From Rhodocyclaceae bacterium UBA2250 (GTDB lineage Bacteria > Pseudomonadota > Gammaproteobacteria > Burkholderiales > Rhodocyclaceae), in assembly GCA_002347285.1 (NCBI GenBank), contig DDXW01000006.1:1-27828 (forward strand): 27,828 nucleotides of DNA, written 5' to 3'. Positions within the stretch are counted from its first letter, which is position 1; every line of letters begins with the position of its first letter. The notes below the pieces were generated by a model. The model made no database searches and was not told the DNA's origin. It saw only the letters and a program-made list of their open reading frames with translations. This document shows positions 7,623-15,358 of the stretch, piece by piece. The position numbers and the translations under genes were made by a program.

Positions 7623-8167
7623 GCGCGCTCGTCATGCCGCTGCAGGATCGCCGGGCCGGGCGGCGCATGCTGCTGCTGCTCGTCGCGGTACTCGCGCTGC
7701 CCTTCATCGTCGCGGCGGTGCTGATCGTTTCCGGCTGGCGCCCGGCAGCGGCGCCGCATCATGGCGAACTGCTGCAGCCCGCCGCGCCGCTCGCGCTCGA
7801 CGACCTGGCCATCCTCGCCGGCCCGCCAAAGTCGGCCCTGCAGGGACGGTGGCTGCTGGTCGCCGTCGAACCGGAAACCTGCATCGCCGACTGCGAACGC
7901 CGCCTCGACGAATTGCGCCGCCTGCACGTCGCGCTCTACAAGGCGATGCCGCGCGTCAAGCGCGTACTGCTGACGCCTGCCGTGCCGTCGCTCGCCCAGC
8001 CGGACCTGGCGGTCGCCGTGCCGACGAGCTGGCCGGCGCTGGATCGCCCCGGCGTCTGGCTCGTCGACCCGCGCGGCCAGGCCGTGCTGTATTACGCGCA
8101 TGGCGCCGGGCAGAAGGCCATGCTCAAGGACATCGAACGACTGCTGCGCTACAGCTGGACCGGATAG
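7619..8167 (+). CDS. Membrane-anchored Sco-like (thioredoxin-fold) protein of the cox operon
   Basis: This 182-residue protein starts at GTG 7619, overlapping the SURF1 stop (GTGA); ATG at 7634 is an alternative. It has one N-terminal helix (about 18-38) and a periplasmic domain. It carries a C-I-A-D-C pair (C88 and C92) with the same C-x3-C spacing as the Sco1 copper motif. Its C-terminus (D-P-R-G-Q-A-V-L-Y-Y-A-H-G then a K-D-I-E-R-L-L-R helix) lines up with the same region of the Sco protein at 1553-2197 (D-P-Q-G-R-I-R-L-L-I-K-H-G, then D-D-L-R-R-L-L). The Sco histidine context D-H-S-A-T-S-Y is absent, so copper binding may be altered. A redox or copper role in assembly is inference. Confidence 0.8.
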   Translation: MSALVMPLQDRRAGRRMLLLLVAVLALPFIVAAVLIVSGWRPAAAPHHGELLQPAAPLALDDLAILAGPPKSALQGRWLLVAVEPETCIADCERRLDELRRLHVALYKAMPRVKRVLLTPAVPSLAQPDLAVAVPTSWPALDRPGVWLVDPRGQAVLYYAHGAGQKAMLKDIERLLRYSWTG

Positions 8168-8177
8168 GAGTACCGCC

Positions 8178-9086
8178 ATGAACACCCGCGCCATCCCTCT
8201 CGCCTCCCCCCTTGCCCGCCTCTCCGCCTTCGCGGCGCTGTGCAAGCTGCGTGTGAACAGCCTGATCGTGTTCACGGCGATGATCGGCATGCTGCTCGCG
8301 CAGGAGGGCTGGCCGCCCGTCGGCCGTTTCGTCGCGGCGAGCCTCGGCATCTGGCTGGTCGCCTGCGCCGCCGCCGCGATCAACTGCCTGGTCGAGCGCA
8401 CCGTCGACGCGCGCATGATGCGCACCGCGCGCCGCCCGCTGCCGCAAGGCATCCTCGGACCCGGCGAGGCGCTCGGCCTCGCCATGCTGCTCGGCGGCAT
8501 CGGCCTGACGGTGCTGCACCTGTGGGTGAACGACCTGACGCTGTGGCTGACGCTCGCCACCTTCCTCGGCTACGCGGTGGTCTACACGGCGATCCTCAAG
8601 CCGGCCACGCCGATGAACATCGTCATCGGCGGCGCCTCGGGCGCGATGCCGCCCGTGCTCGGCTGGACGGCGATGACCGGCCACCTCGCCCAGGAACCGC
8701 TCGCGCTGTTCCTGATCATCTTCCTGTGGACGCCGCCGCACTTTTGGGCGCTGGCGATGGCGCGCCGCGACGACTACGCGCGCGCCGGCTTCCCGATGCT
8801 GCCGGTGACGCACGGCATCCGCCTCACCTGCCTGCACAGCCTGCTCTACACGCTGATGCTCGCGGCGGCGAGCTACCTGCCGGTGACGCTCGGCATGAGC
8901 GGCACGCTCTACGGCGTGGCGGTGAGCGCGCTCAACGCGATGTTCGTCGCGCAGGCCTGGGGCCTGCTGCGCGAATACAGCGATCCCGCCGCCTGGCGCA
9001 TGTTCCGCGGCTCGCTGATCTACCTCTCGGGCCTGTACCTGGCGCTGTTCGCCGACCGCCTGCTCGCGCCGTGGCTGCCGTTCTGA
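8178..9086 (+). CDS. ctaB: Protoheme IX farnesyltransferase (heme o synthase)
   Basis: This 302-residue UbiA-superfamily integral membrane prenyltransferase attaches a farnesyl group to heme b to give heme o. The polyprenyl-diphosphate site is visible as A-I-N-C-L-V-E-R-T-V-D-A-R-M-M-R-T-A-R-R-P. The second conserved region reads M-A-R-R-D-D-Y-A-R-A-G-F-P-M-L-P-V. The central G-G-A-S-G-A-M-P-P-V-L-G-W and W-T-P-P-H-F-W-A-L-A segments are diagnostic of CyoE/CtaB. The ATG at 8178 follows a GGAG at 8167-8170. Product heme o is the substrate of the overlapping downstream ctaA. Confidence 0.97.
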   Translation: MNTRAIPLASPLARLSAFAALCKLRVNSLIVFTAMIGMLLAQEGWPPVGRFVAASLGIWLVACAAAAINCLVERTVDARMMRTARRPLPQGILGPGEALGLAMLLGGIGLTVLHLWVNDLTLWLTLATFLGYAVVYTAILKPATPMNIVIGGASGAMPPVLGWTAMTGHLAQEPLALFLIIFLWTPPHFWALAMARRDDYARAGFPMLPVTHGIRLTCLHSLLYTLMLAAASYLPVTLGMSGTLYGVAVSALNAMFVAQAWGLLREYSDPAAWRMFRGSLIYLSGLYLALFADRLLAPWLPF

Positions 9087-10000
9087 CGATCGACGTTCCC
9101 GCACGTCGTAGCCATTACCGCCCGCTGCTGGTCGCGGCGACGCTGCTGGCCTTCTGCGTCGTCGGCCTCGGCGCCTACGTGCGCCTGTCCGACGCCGGCC
9201 TCGGCTGCCCGGACTGGCCGGGCTGCTACGGCCACCTGGTCGGCGTGCCCGATACGCACGCCGAGCATGCCGCCGCCGCGGGCGCCTTCCCCGGCAAGCC
9301 GGTCGAGACCTACAAGGCGTGGAAGGAAATGATCCACCGCTACGCCGCCGGCACGCTGGGCCTGCTGATCCTCGGCGTCGCGATTTCCGCCTGGCGCCGC
9401 GAGCGGGAGCGGCGCCCCTGGCTCGAGACCGGGCTGGTCGTCCTGGTGGCCTTCCAGGCGCTGCTCGGCATGTGGACGGTGACCCTGCTGCTCAAGCCCG
9501 CGGTCGTCACCGCCCACCTGCTCGGCGGCATGGCGACCTGGGCGCTCCTCGTGCTCTGTCTCGCCCGCGAGAAACTCGGTTCTGGCGAGGCGGCGCCACC
9601 CGGTCGACGAGTACGCGGCTTCGGCCTCCTGGCACTCGTAGCGCTGGTCGGCCAGATCGCGCTGGGCGGCTGGGTGTCGAGCAACTACGCGGCGCTGGCC
9701 TGCCCCGATTTTCCGACCTGCCGGGGTGGGTGGCTGCCCATCGATAGCCCGACCACCATCCACATGGCCCATCGCCTCGGTGCGCTGCTGGTGTTCTGCG
9801 CGGTGGGAGCCTACGCCGCACTGCTGCTGAAACGCAGGCAGGCCGTCGGCCTGCTGCTGGCCGCGCTGCTGGCACTGCAGGTCGGACTGGGCATCGCCAA
9901 CGTGCTGCTGTCGCTCCCGCTGCCGCTGGCGGTCGCCCACAACCTCGGCGCCGCGCTGCTGCTGGCGACGCTGGTGGTCGCCAACTTCCTCCGCTACTGA
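9071..10000 (+). CDS. ctaA: Heme a synthase (COX15/CtaA)
   Basis: This multi-pass membrane protein (about 309 residues) oxidises heme o to heme a. It has the G-A-Y-V-R-L-S-D-A-G-L-G-C-P-D-W-P-G-C-Y motif near residues 34-53, E-M-I-H-R-Y-A-A-G, V-V-T-A-H-L-L-G-G-M, a second C-P-D-F-P-T-C pair, and A-H-R-L-G-A and A-V-A-H-N-L-G-A histidine segments for heme binding. No ATG lies near the N-terminus; GTG at 9071 is the best start and overlaps ctaB by 16 nt. It closes the cox operon and overlaps the convergent mpl gene by 7 nt, with no terminator between them. Confidence 0.94.
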   Translation: MAAVLTIDVPARRSHYRPLLVAATLLAFCVVGLGAYVRLSDAGLGCPDWPGCYGHLVGVPDTHAEHAAAAGAFPGKPVETYKAWKEMIHRYAAGTLGLLILGVAISAWRRERERRPWLETGLVVLVAFQALLGMWTVTLLLKPAVVTAHLLGGMATWALLVLCLAREKLGSGEAAPPGRRVRGFGLLALVALVGQIALGGWVSSNYAALACPDFPTCRGGWLPIDSPTTIHMAHRLGALLVFCAVGAYAALLLKRRQAVGLLLAALLALQVGLGIANVLLSLPLPLAVAHNLGAALLLATLVVANFLRY

Positions 10001-11340
10001 GCCAAGGCATCCAGCAACTTCTGGTGAATTGCCCCGAAGCCGCCGTTGCTCATCACCAGCACGTGGTCGCCGGGACGTGCCGCCGCGACGATGCGTGCGA
10101 CCAGGTCGCCCAGGTCGTCGCTGACTCGGGCCTTGTCGCCGAGCGGGGCGAGCGCGGCGGCGGCATCCCAGCCGAGATTGGCGCCGTAGCAGAAGACCAG
10201 ATCGGCATCCCGCAGGCTGCCGGGCAGCGCGTCCTTCATCGTGCCGAGCTTCATCGTGTTCGAGCGCGGTTCGAGCACCGCGAGAATCCTGCCGTTGCCG
10301 ATGCGGCCGCGCAGGCCGGCGACGGTCGTCTCGACCGCCGTCGGATGGTGGGCGAAGTCGTCATAGACGGTCACGCCATTCACGGTGCCGCGCACCTCGA
10401 GACGGCGCTTGACGTTGGCGAAGCGGGTCAGCGCATCGAGGCCGCGTTCGAGCGGCACGCCGGCGTGCCGTGCGGCGAGCAGGGCGGCCAGGGCGTTGTT
10501 CCGGTTGTGGGTTCCTGAAAGTTGCCAGGAGATGGCGCCTAGTTGCTGTCCGTTGTTGTGAATTATCAGCGTTCCGGTTGCGTCGTTGCCAGTCGCGCGC
10601 CAGCCGGCCGGGTCGTTGAAGCGTTCGACCGGCGTCCAGCAGCCACGCTTGAGCACGCGCTCAAGCGCCGGTTCGGTTGCGTTGGAGACGATCAGGCCGT
10701 TGCCCGGGACTGTCCGTACCAGATGGTGAAATTGCGTCTCGATGGCTGCGAGATCGGAGAAGATGTCAGCATGGTCGAACTCAAGGTTGTTGAGGATAGC
10801 CGTACGCGGGCGGTAGTGGACGAACTTCGAGCGCTTGTCGCAGAAAGCGGTGTCGTATTCGTCGGCTTCGACGACGAAGAACGATGATTCGCTGAAGTTG
10901 GCCGATTTACCAAAGTTCTGCGGTACGCCGCCGATCAGGTAGCCGGGCTGCAGGCCGGCATCCTCGAGAATCCAGGCAAGCATCGCCGAGGTGGTCGTCT
11001 TGCCGTGGGTGCCGGCGACGGCCAGGACCCACTTCCCCTGCAGGATGTTCTCGGCGAGCCACTGCGGGCCGGAGGCGTAAGGCAGACCGCGGTCGAGGAT
11101 GGCTTCCAGCACCGGATTGCCGCGCGAGACGGCATTGCCGACCACCCACAGGTCGGCGTTCAGGCCGACCTGGTCGGCGCCGTAGCCCTCGACCAGCTCG
11201 ATGCCTTCCGCCGCCAGCTGGGTGCTCATCGGCGGGTAGACGTTGGCGTCGCAGCCGGTGACGCGGTGGCCGGCGGCGCGGGCAATCAGGGCAATACCGC
11301 CCATGAATGTGCCGCAGATCCCGAGAATGTGGATGTGCAT
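9994..11340 (-). CDS. mpl: UDP-N-acetylmuramate:L-alanyl-gamma-D-glutamyl-meso-diaminopimelate ligase
   Basis: This 448-residue Mur-ligase family enzyme reattaches the recycled tripeptide to UDP-MurNAc in peptidoglycan recycling in the cytoplasm. It starts M-H-I-H-I-L-G-I-C-G-T-F-M-G-G, the Mpl form of the N-terminal Rossmann motif (MurC differs here). The ATP-binding loop is V-A-G-T-H-G-K-T-T-T-S. Further conserved pieces are E-A-D-E-Y-D-T-A-F-x-D-K-R-S-K-F, N-L-E-F-D-H-A-D-I-F, S-G-x-H-N-x-x-N and Y-D-D-F-A-H-H-P-T-A. The ATG at 11340 matches the family N-terminus; upstream in-frame sequence is antisense to the next gene. It is divergent from the gene at 11393. Confidence 0.96.
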   Translation of the reverse strand: MHIHILGICGTFMGGIALIARAAGHRVTGCDANVYPPMSTQLAAEGIELVEGYGADQVGLNADLWVVGNAVSRGNPVLEAILDRGLPYASGPQWLAENILQGKWVLAVAGTHGKTTTSAMLAWILEDAGLQPGYLIGGVPQNFGKSANFSESSFFVVEADEYDTAFCDKRSKFVHYRPRTAILNNLEFDHADIFSDLAAIETQFHHLVRTVPGNGLIVSNATEPALERVLKRGCWTPVERFNDPAGWRATGNDATGTLIIHNNGQQLGAISWQLSGTHNRNNALAALLAARHAGVPLERGLDALTRFANVKRRLEVRGTVNGVTVYDDFAHHPTAVETTVAGLRGRIGNGRILAVLEPRSNTMKLGTMKDALPGSLRDADLVFCYGANLGWDAAAALAPLGDKARVSDDLGDLVARIVAAARPGDHVLVMSNGGFGAIHQKLLDALAQ

Positions 11341-11392
11341 GTGTGGGAAGATGGGGGCTAGAATGATCCGGCATTCTACGGGAGGTACCCCG

Positions 11393-12004
11393 ATGTCCCG
11401 CCGCAGCCGTCCCGCCCGCATTCTCAATCCCCATTCACCCGCCCTGCGTTCAGAACTGGTGCATGCCGCCGCCCGGCTGGTCGCCGAGGATGGCATGGAG
11501 TACGGGTTGGCCAAGCGCAAGGCCGTGCGCCAACTGGGCCTGCCGGACGGCTTCCCCTTGCCCGGCAACGCCGAAGTCGAGGATGCCGTGCGCGACTATC
11601 GGGCGATTTACCAGGAAGACGAGCAGGGCGAGCGCGTCGCCGCGCTGCGTTGCGCCGCCGTCGGGCTGATGCGCCGGCTCGCGCCGTTTTCCCCCTGGCT
11701 GACCGGCTCGGTGCTCGACGGCACGGCCGGCCGCCAAGCGAGTATCGACCTGCTGCTGTTTCCGGACAGCGCCAAGGAGGTCGAGATCTTCCTGCTCGAC
11801 CAGGGAATTCCTTTTCACCACGGCAACCCGAAAAGCGATCGCGTCGAGGCGGTGCTGGTGATCGACGCCGAAGACATGCCCGCCAACCTGATCATCCTGC
11901 CGCCGCGCGAGGAGCGCATCAATTTCAAGGGTAACGACGGCCGTACGCGCTCCCGCGCCCGGGTCGACGCGGTCGAGGCGCTGTGCGCCGCCCAGCCGCT
12001 GTGA
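11393..12004 (+). CDS. Conserved hypothetical protein, nucleotidyltransferase-like
   Basis: This 203-residue protein is not one I can name. It starts at ATG 11393 after a GGAGG at 11381-11385 and a TAGAAT box at 11359-11364. The first third is basic and helical and ends with L-G-L-P-D-G-F-P-L-P-G-N-A-E-V-E-D-A-V. Residues 104-135 (T-G-S-V-L-D-G-T-A-G-R-Q-A-S-I-D-L-L-L-F) resemble the G-S-x4-G-x-A-x3-S-D-I-D-L core of minimal nucleotidyltransferases, but with only one of the two usual aspartates. The C-terminal part contains I-I-L-P-P-R-E-E-R-I-N-F-K-G-N-D-G-R and then a basic stretch. It has no signal peptide or membrane helix, so it is probably cytoplasmic. Confidence 0.75.
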   Translation: MSRRSRPARILNPHSPALRSELVHAAARLVAEDGMEYGLAKRKAVRQLGLPDGFPLPGNAEVEDAVRDYRAIYQEDEQGERVAALRCAAVGLMRRLAPFSPWLTGSVLDGTAGRQASIDLLLFPDSAKEVEIFLLDQGIPFHHGNPKSDRVEAVLVIDAEDMPANLIILPPREERINFKGNDGRTRSRARVDAVEALCAAQPL

Positions 12005-12053
12005 GTTCGGGTGAACTGGACAACTTGCCCCTATTTGCGGCAAACTTGCAGTC

Positions 12054-12551
12054 ATGTCGAATTCAAAAACCAGGAAGACTTCCGCCAAAAGAGACAGGGA
12101 TGCAATCCGCAATGCCCGGATTCTCGTCCTGCATGGCCCGAACCTGAACCTTCTCGGCACGCGCGAACCGGATGTTTACGGCCGGACGACGCTGGCCGAC
12201 ATCCACGCGATGATGGAGTCGCGTGCCCGGGCCGACGGCGTCCAGATCGAGAGCTTCCAGAGCAACAGCGAAGGTGAACTGATCGACCGGGTCCAAGCGG
12301 CCGGCCCGGAAGGCATCGAGTTCATCATCATCAACCCGGCGGGCTATACCCATAGCAGCGTTGCGCTGCGCGATGCCCTGGCGGCGGTCCGCATCCCGTT
12401 CATCGAGGTGCATCTGTCGAACATCCACGCGCGCGAGGCGTTCAGGCAGCACTCGTATTTTTCCGACATCGCGGTCGGCACCATCGTCGGCCTCGGTGCC
12501 CAGGGCTACGCGCTGGCGCTCGACGCCGCGCTCGCCCGCATCAGACAATAA
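12054..12551 (+). CDS. aroQ: Type II 3-dehydroquinate dehydratase
   Basis: This 165-residue enzyme dehydrates 3-dehydroquinate to 3-dehydroshikimate in the shikimate pathway. The signature V-L-H-G-P-N-L-N-L-L-G-T-R-E-P-D-V-Y-G holds the catalytic tyrosine (Y42). Q-S-N-S-E-G (N71), N-P-A-G-Y-T-H-S-S-V-A-L-R-D-A (H100) and E-V-H-L-S-N-I-H-A-R-E (H120) complete the active site. Compared with the usual family N-terminus there are about 20 extra polar, lysine/arginine-rich residues; no closer ATG/GTG/TTG fits, so 12054 is used, although its ribosome binding site is weak. It lies 67 nt upstream of accB, an arrangement common in betaproteobacteria. Confidence 0.95.
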   Translation: MSNSKTRKTSAKRDRDAIRNARILVLHGPNLNLLGTREPDVYGRTTLADIHAMMESRARADGVQIESFQSNSEGELIDRVQAAGPEGIEFIIINPAGYTHSSVALRDALAAVRIPFIEVHLSNIHAREAFRQHSYFSDIAVGTIVGLGAQGYALALDAALARIRQ

Positions 12552-12583
12552 ACAAGCCCAAGCCCGGAAAGGGCGAACATTGC

Positions 12584-12612
12584 GCCTGCCCAGTCGATGG
12601 GCGGGCAGGGAG
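12584..12612 (+). promoter_or_regulatory. Hairpin abutting the accB ribosome binding site
   Basis: A nine-pair stem (GCCTGCCCA at 12584-12592 with TGGGCGGGC at 12598-12606, one G-U pair, five-base loop) ends directly against the accB Shine-Dalgarno AGGGAG at 12607-12612. A shifted pairing (CTGCCC 12586-12591 with GGGCAG 12603-12608) would cover the first bases of the ribosome binding site. It could act in translational control of accB-accC. In GC-rich DNA such stems arise often by chance, so this is tentative. Confidence 0.35.
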
Positions 12613-12618
12613 AACCGC

Positions 12619-13086
12619 ATGGACCTGAGAAAACTGAAGACCTTGATCGACCTTGTCCAGAACTCGGGAATTTCCGAACTGGAGATCAGCGAAGGCGAGG
12701 AGAAGATCCGCATCGCCAAGCATATGGCGCCCGCGCCTTCGACCACCATGGTGAGCATGCCGATGGCGGCCGCGGTCCCCATGCCCATGATGGGCGCCGC
12801 CGCGCCGGCGCCGAGTTCCGCGCCGGTGGAAGCCGCGCCCGCGGAGCCGGCCGGCCATCAGGTCAAGGCGCCGATGGTCGGCACCTTCTACCGCGCCGGC
12901 AGCCCGGGCGCGGCCGCCTTCGTCGAAGTCGGCCAGGCCGTCAAGAAGGGCGAAACCCTCTGCATCATCGAGGCGATGAAGCTCATGAACGAGATCGAGT
13001 CCGACGCCGACGGCGTGGTCAAGGCGATCCTCGTCGAGAACGGCCAGCCGGTCGAGTTCGACCAGCCCCTGTTCGTCATCGGCTGA
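12619..13086 (+). CDS. accB: Biotin carboxyl carrier protein of acetyl-CoA carboxylase
   Basis: This 155-residue protein carries the biotin that is carboxylated by AccC and delivered to the carboxyltransferase in the first step of fatty acid synthesis. It has an N-terminal helical segment (M-D-L-R-K-L-K-T-L-I-D-L-V), an Ala/Pro/Met-rich flexible linker (about residues 36-79), and a C-terminal biotinyl domain with the modified lysine K121 in E-A-M-K-L-M-N-E-I. The biotinyl thumb sequence G-T-F-Y-R-A-G-S-P-G is present. AGGGAG at 12607-12612 is its ribosome binding site. accC follows after 5 nt. Confidence 0.97.
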   Translation: MDLRKLKTLIDLVQNSGISELEISEGEEKIRIAKHMAPAPSTTMVSMPMAAAVPMPMMGAAAPAPSSAPVEAAPAEPAGHQVKAPMVGTFYRAGSPGAAAFVEVGQAVKKGETLCIIEAMKLMNEIESDADGVVKAILVENGQPVEFDQPLFVIG

Positions 13087-13091
13087 TCGCG

Positions 13092-14453
13092 ATGTTCGGC
13101 AAGGTCCTGATCGCCAACCGGGGCGAGATCGCCCTGAGAGTCCTGCGTGCCTGCCGCGAACTGGGCGTGCGCACCGTCGCCGTCCATTCGACCGCCGACG
13201 CCGAGGCCAAGTACGTCAAGCTGGCCGACGAGTCGGTCTGCATCGGCCCGCCGCCCTCCGGCCAGAGCTACCTGAACATCCCCGCATTGATCTCGGCCGC
13301 CGAGGTCACCGATGCCGAGGCGATCCACCCCGGCTACGGCTTCCTTTCCGAGAACGCGGACTTCGCCGAGCGCGTCGAGAAGTCGGGCTTCGTCTTCATC
13401 GGCCCGCAGGCCGAGACGATCCGCCTGATGGGCGACAAGGTTTCCGCCAAGAACGCGATGAAGGAAGCGGCCGTGCCCTGCGTGCCCGGTTCCGATGGCG
13501 CGCTGCCCGAGGATCCGAAGGAGATCGTCAAGATCGCCCGCGCGATCGGCTACCCGGTCATCATCAAGGCGGCCGGCGGCGGCGGCGGCCGCGGCATGCG
13601 CGTGGTGCATACCGAGGCGGCCCTGCTCAATGCGGTGAACATGACGCGCACCGAGGCGGGGGCGGCGTTCGGCAACCCCATGGTCTACATGGAAAAGTTC
13701 CTCGAGAACCCGCGTCATATCGAAATCCAGGTGATGGCCGACAACTACCGGAACGCCGTCTGGTTGTCGGAGCGCGACTGCTCGATGCAGCGTCGCCACC
13801 AGAAGGTGATCGAGGAGGCGCCGGCGCCCGAGATCAACCGCCGCGCCATCGCGCGCATCGGCGAACGCTGCGCCGAAGCCTGCAAGCGGATCGGCTACCG
13901 CGGCGCCGGCACCTTCGAGTTCCTCTACGAGAACGGCGAGTTCTACTTCATCGAGATGAACACGCGCGTGCAGGTCGAGCATCCGGTCACCGAACTGGTC
14001 ACCGGCATCGACATCGTGCAGGCGCAGATCCGCGTCGCGGCCGGCGAGAAGCTGTGGTTCAAACAGCGTGACGTCGAGGTGAAGGGCCACGCGATCGAAT
14101 GCCGCATCTGCGCCGAAGATCCATTCAAGTTCACGCCATCTCCCGGCAAGATCGTCAATTGGCATCCGCCTGGCGGCCCGGGCATCCGCGTCGATTCACA
14201 CGTTTATTCGGGCTACACGGTGCCTTCGCACTACGACTCGATGATCGGCAAGCTGATTTCCTACGGCGACACGCGCGAGCAGGCGATCCGCCGCATGCGC
14301 ATCGCGCTGTCGGAGATGATGGTCGATGGCATCAAGACCAACATCCCGCTGCACCAGGATCTGCTGCTCGACGAGCGCTTCATCAAGGGCGGCACGAGCA
14401 TCCACTACCTCGAAGAAAAGCTCGCCGCGCGCGAAGAAGCCAACCGGAAATAA
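13092..14453 (+). CDS. accC: Biotin carboxylase subunit of acetyl-CoA carboxylase
   Basis: This 453-residue ATP-grasp enzyme carboxylates the biotin on AccB using bicarbonate and ATP. It begins M-F-G-K-V-L-I-A-N-R-G-E-I-A, the standard N-terminus. The glycine-rich ATP loop (A-A-G-G-G-G-G-R-G-M at about 160-169), the E-R-D-C-S-M-Q-R-R-H-Q-K segment, F-I-E-M-N-T-R-V-Q-V-E-H-P-V-T-E and Y-D-S-M-I-G-K-L-I near the C-terminus are all intact. Length is typical. It forms an operon with accB (5 nt gap) and is followed 5 nt later by prmA. Confidence 0.98.
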   Translation: MFGKVLIANRGEIALRVLRACRELGVRTVAVHSTADAEAKYVKLADESVCIGPPPSGQSYLNIPALISAAEVTDAEAIHPGYGFLSENADFAERVEKSGFVFIGPQAETIRLMGDKVSAKNAMKEAAVPCVPGSDGALPEDPKEIVKIARAIGYPVIIKAAGGGGGRGMRVVHTEAALLNAVNMTRTEAGAAFGNPMVYMEKFLENPRHIEIQVMADNYRNAVWLSERDCSMQRRHQKVIEEAPAPEINRRAIARIGERCAEACKRIGYRGAGTFEFLYENGEFYFIEMNTRVQVEHPVTELVTGIDIVQAQIRVAAGEKLWFKQRDVEVKGHAIECRICAEDPFKFTPSPGKIVNWHPPGGPGIRVDSHVYSGYTVPSHYDSMIGKLISYGDTREQAIRRMRIALSEMMVDGIKTNIPLHQDLLLDERFIKGGTSIHYLEEKLAAREEANRK

Positions 14454-14458
14454 TCCAG

Positions 14459-15349
14459 ATGTGGCTGTCGGTCGCCATCGAGGCCGATGCGGCCCATGCC
14501 GAAACGCTTTCCGACGCGCTGCTGGCGGCGGGGGCGATCTCGGTTTCGGTCGAGGATGCACTGGCCGGCACCGAGTTCGAAACCCCGCAGTTCGGCGAGC
14601 CGGGATCTTCTTCTTCGCCGCTCTGGGATAACAGCCGCGTCGTCGCGCTGTTCGAGCCCGCCGCCGACCTCAAGGAGCGCATCGCCGCCGCCGCGCGGCA
14701 AGCCGGCATCGAGGACCTGCCGGAAATCCGTTGCGAGGAGGTCGCCGAGCAGGACTGGGTGCGGCTCACGCAGTCGCAGTTCGAGCCGATCCGCATCTCC
14801 GGCCGCCTCTGGATCGTGCCTTCGTGGCATGTCGCGCCGGACCCGGCGGCGATCAACCTCGAACTCGATCCGGGCCTGGCCTTCGGCACCGGCAGTCACC
14901 CGACCACGCGGCTGTGCCTCGAATGGCTTGAGACGAGCATCGTTCCCGGCTGCTCGGTGCTCGACTACGGCTGCGGTTCCGGCATCCTCGGCATCGCGGC
15001 GGCGAAGCTCGGCGCCGGCGATGTGCTGGGCATCGACATCGATCCAACGGCGCTCGCCGCTGCCGCCGACAACGCGGCGCGCAATGGCGTCCAGTTGCGG
15101 CTCGCCCATTCCGGCGAACCGCTGACGCAGACCTTCGACCGTGTCGTCGCCAACATCCTCACCAATCCGCTCATGTTGCTGGCGCCGCTGCTGAGTTCGC
15201 GGCTCAAGCCCGCCGGCCGGCTCGCGCTGGCCGGCGTGCTGGAAAGCCAGGCGGAGCAGGTGATCGCCGCCTACGCACCCTATCTGCCATTGCGCGTCGG
15301 CGCGACGCGGGAAGGCTGGGTGCGGCTGGAAAGCGGGAAAATCGGCTAA
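14459..15349 (+). CDS. prmA: Ribosomal protein L11 methyltransferase
   Basis: This 296-residue enzyme trimethylates ribosomal protein L11 using S-adenosylmethionine. The N-terminal substrate-recognition domain starts M-W-L-S-V-A-I-E-A. It is joined to a class I methyltransferase domain with F-G-T-G-S-H-P-T-T-R-L-C-L, the SAM-binding motif L-D-Y-G-C-G-S-G-I-L-G-I-A-A, G-I-D-I-D-P-x-A-L, and the catalytic-region N-I-L-T-N-P-L-M (PrmA form of N-P-P-Y). It follows accC after 5 nt. The frame is open further upstream, but only as accC shadow. Confidence 0.96.
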   Translation: MWLSVAIEADAAHAETLSDALLAAGAISVSVEDALAGTEFETPQFGEPGSSSSPLWDNSRVVALFEPAADLKERIAAAARQAGIEDLPEIRCEEVAEQDWVRLTQSQFEPIRISGRLWIVPSWHVAPDPAAINLELDPGLAFGTGSHPTTRLCLEWLETSIVPGCSVLDYGCGSGILGIAAAKLGAGDVLGIDIDPTALAAAADNAARNGVQLRLAHSGEPLTQTFDRVVANILTNPLMLLAPLLSSRLKPAGRLALAGVLESQAEQVIAAYAPYLPLRVGATREGWVRLESGKIG

Positions 15350-15358
15350 GCTCCCCGC

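Noticed and set aside
12025..12043. TTGCC/GGCAA inverted repeat before aroQ
   Set aside because: Five base pairs with a nine-base loop and no T-run; too weak for a terminator or operator.
12888..14165. Open frame of 425 codons antisense to accB-accC
   Set aside because: The translation is biased and matches no family, while the plus strand encodes a fully conserved AccC.
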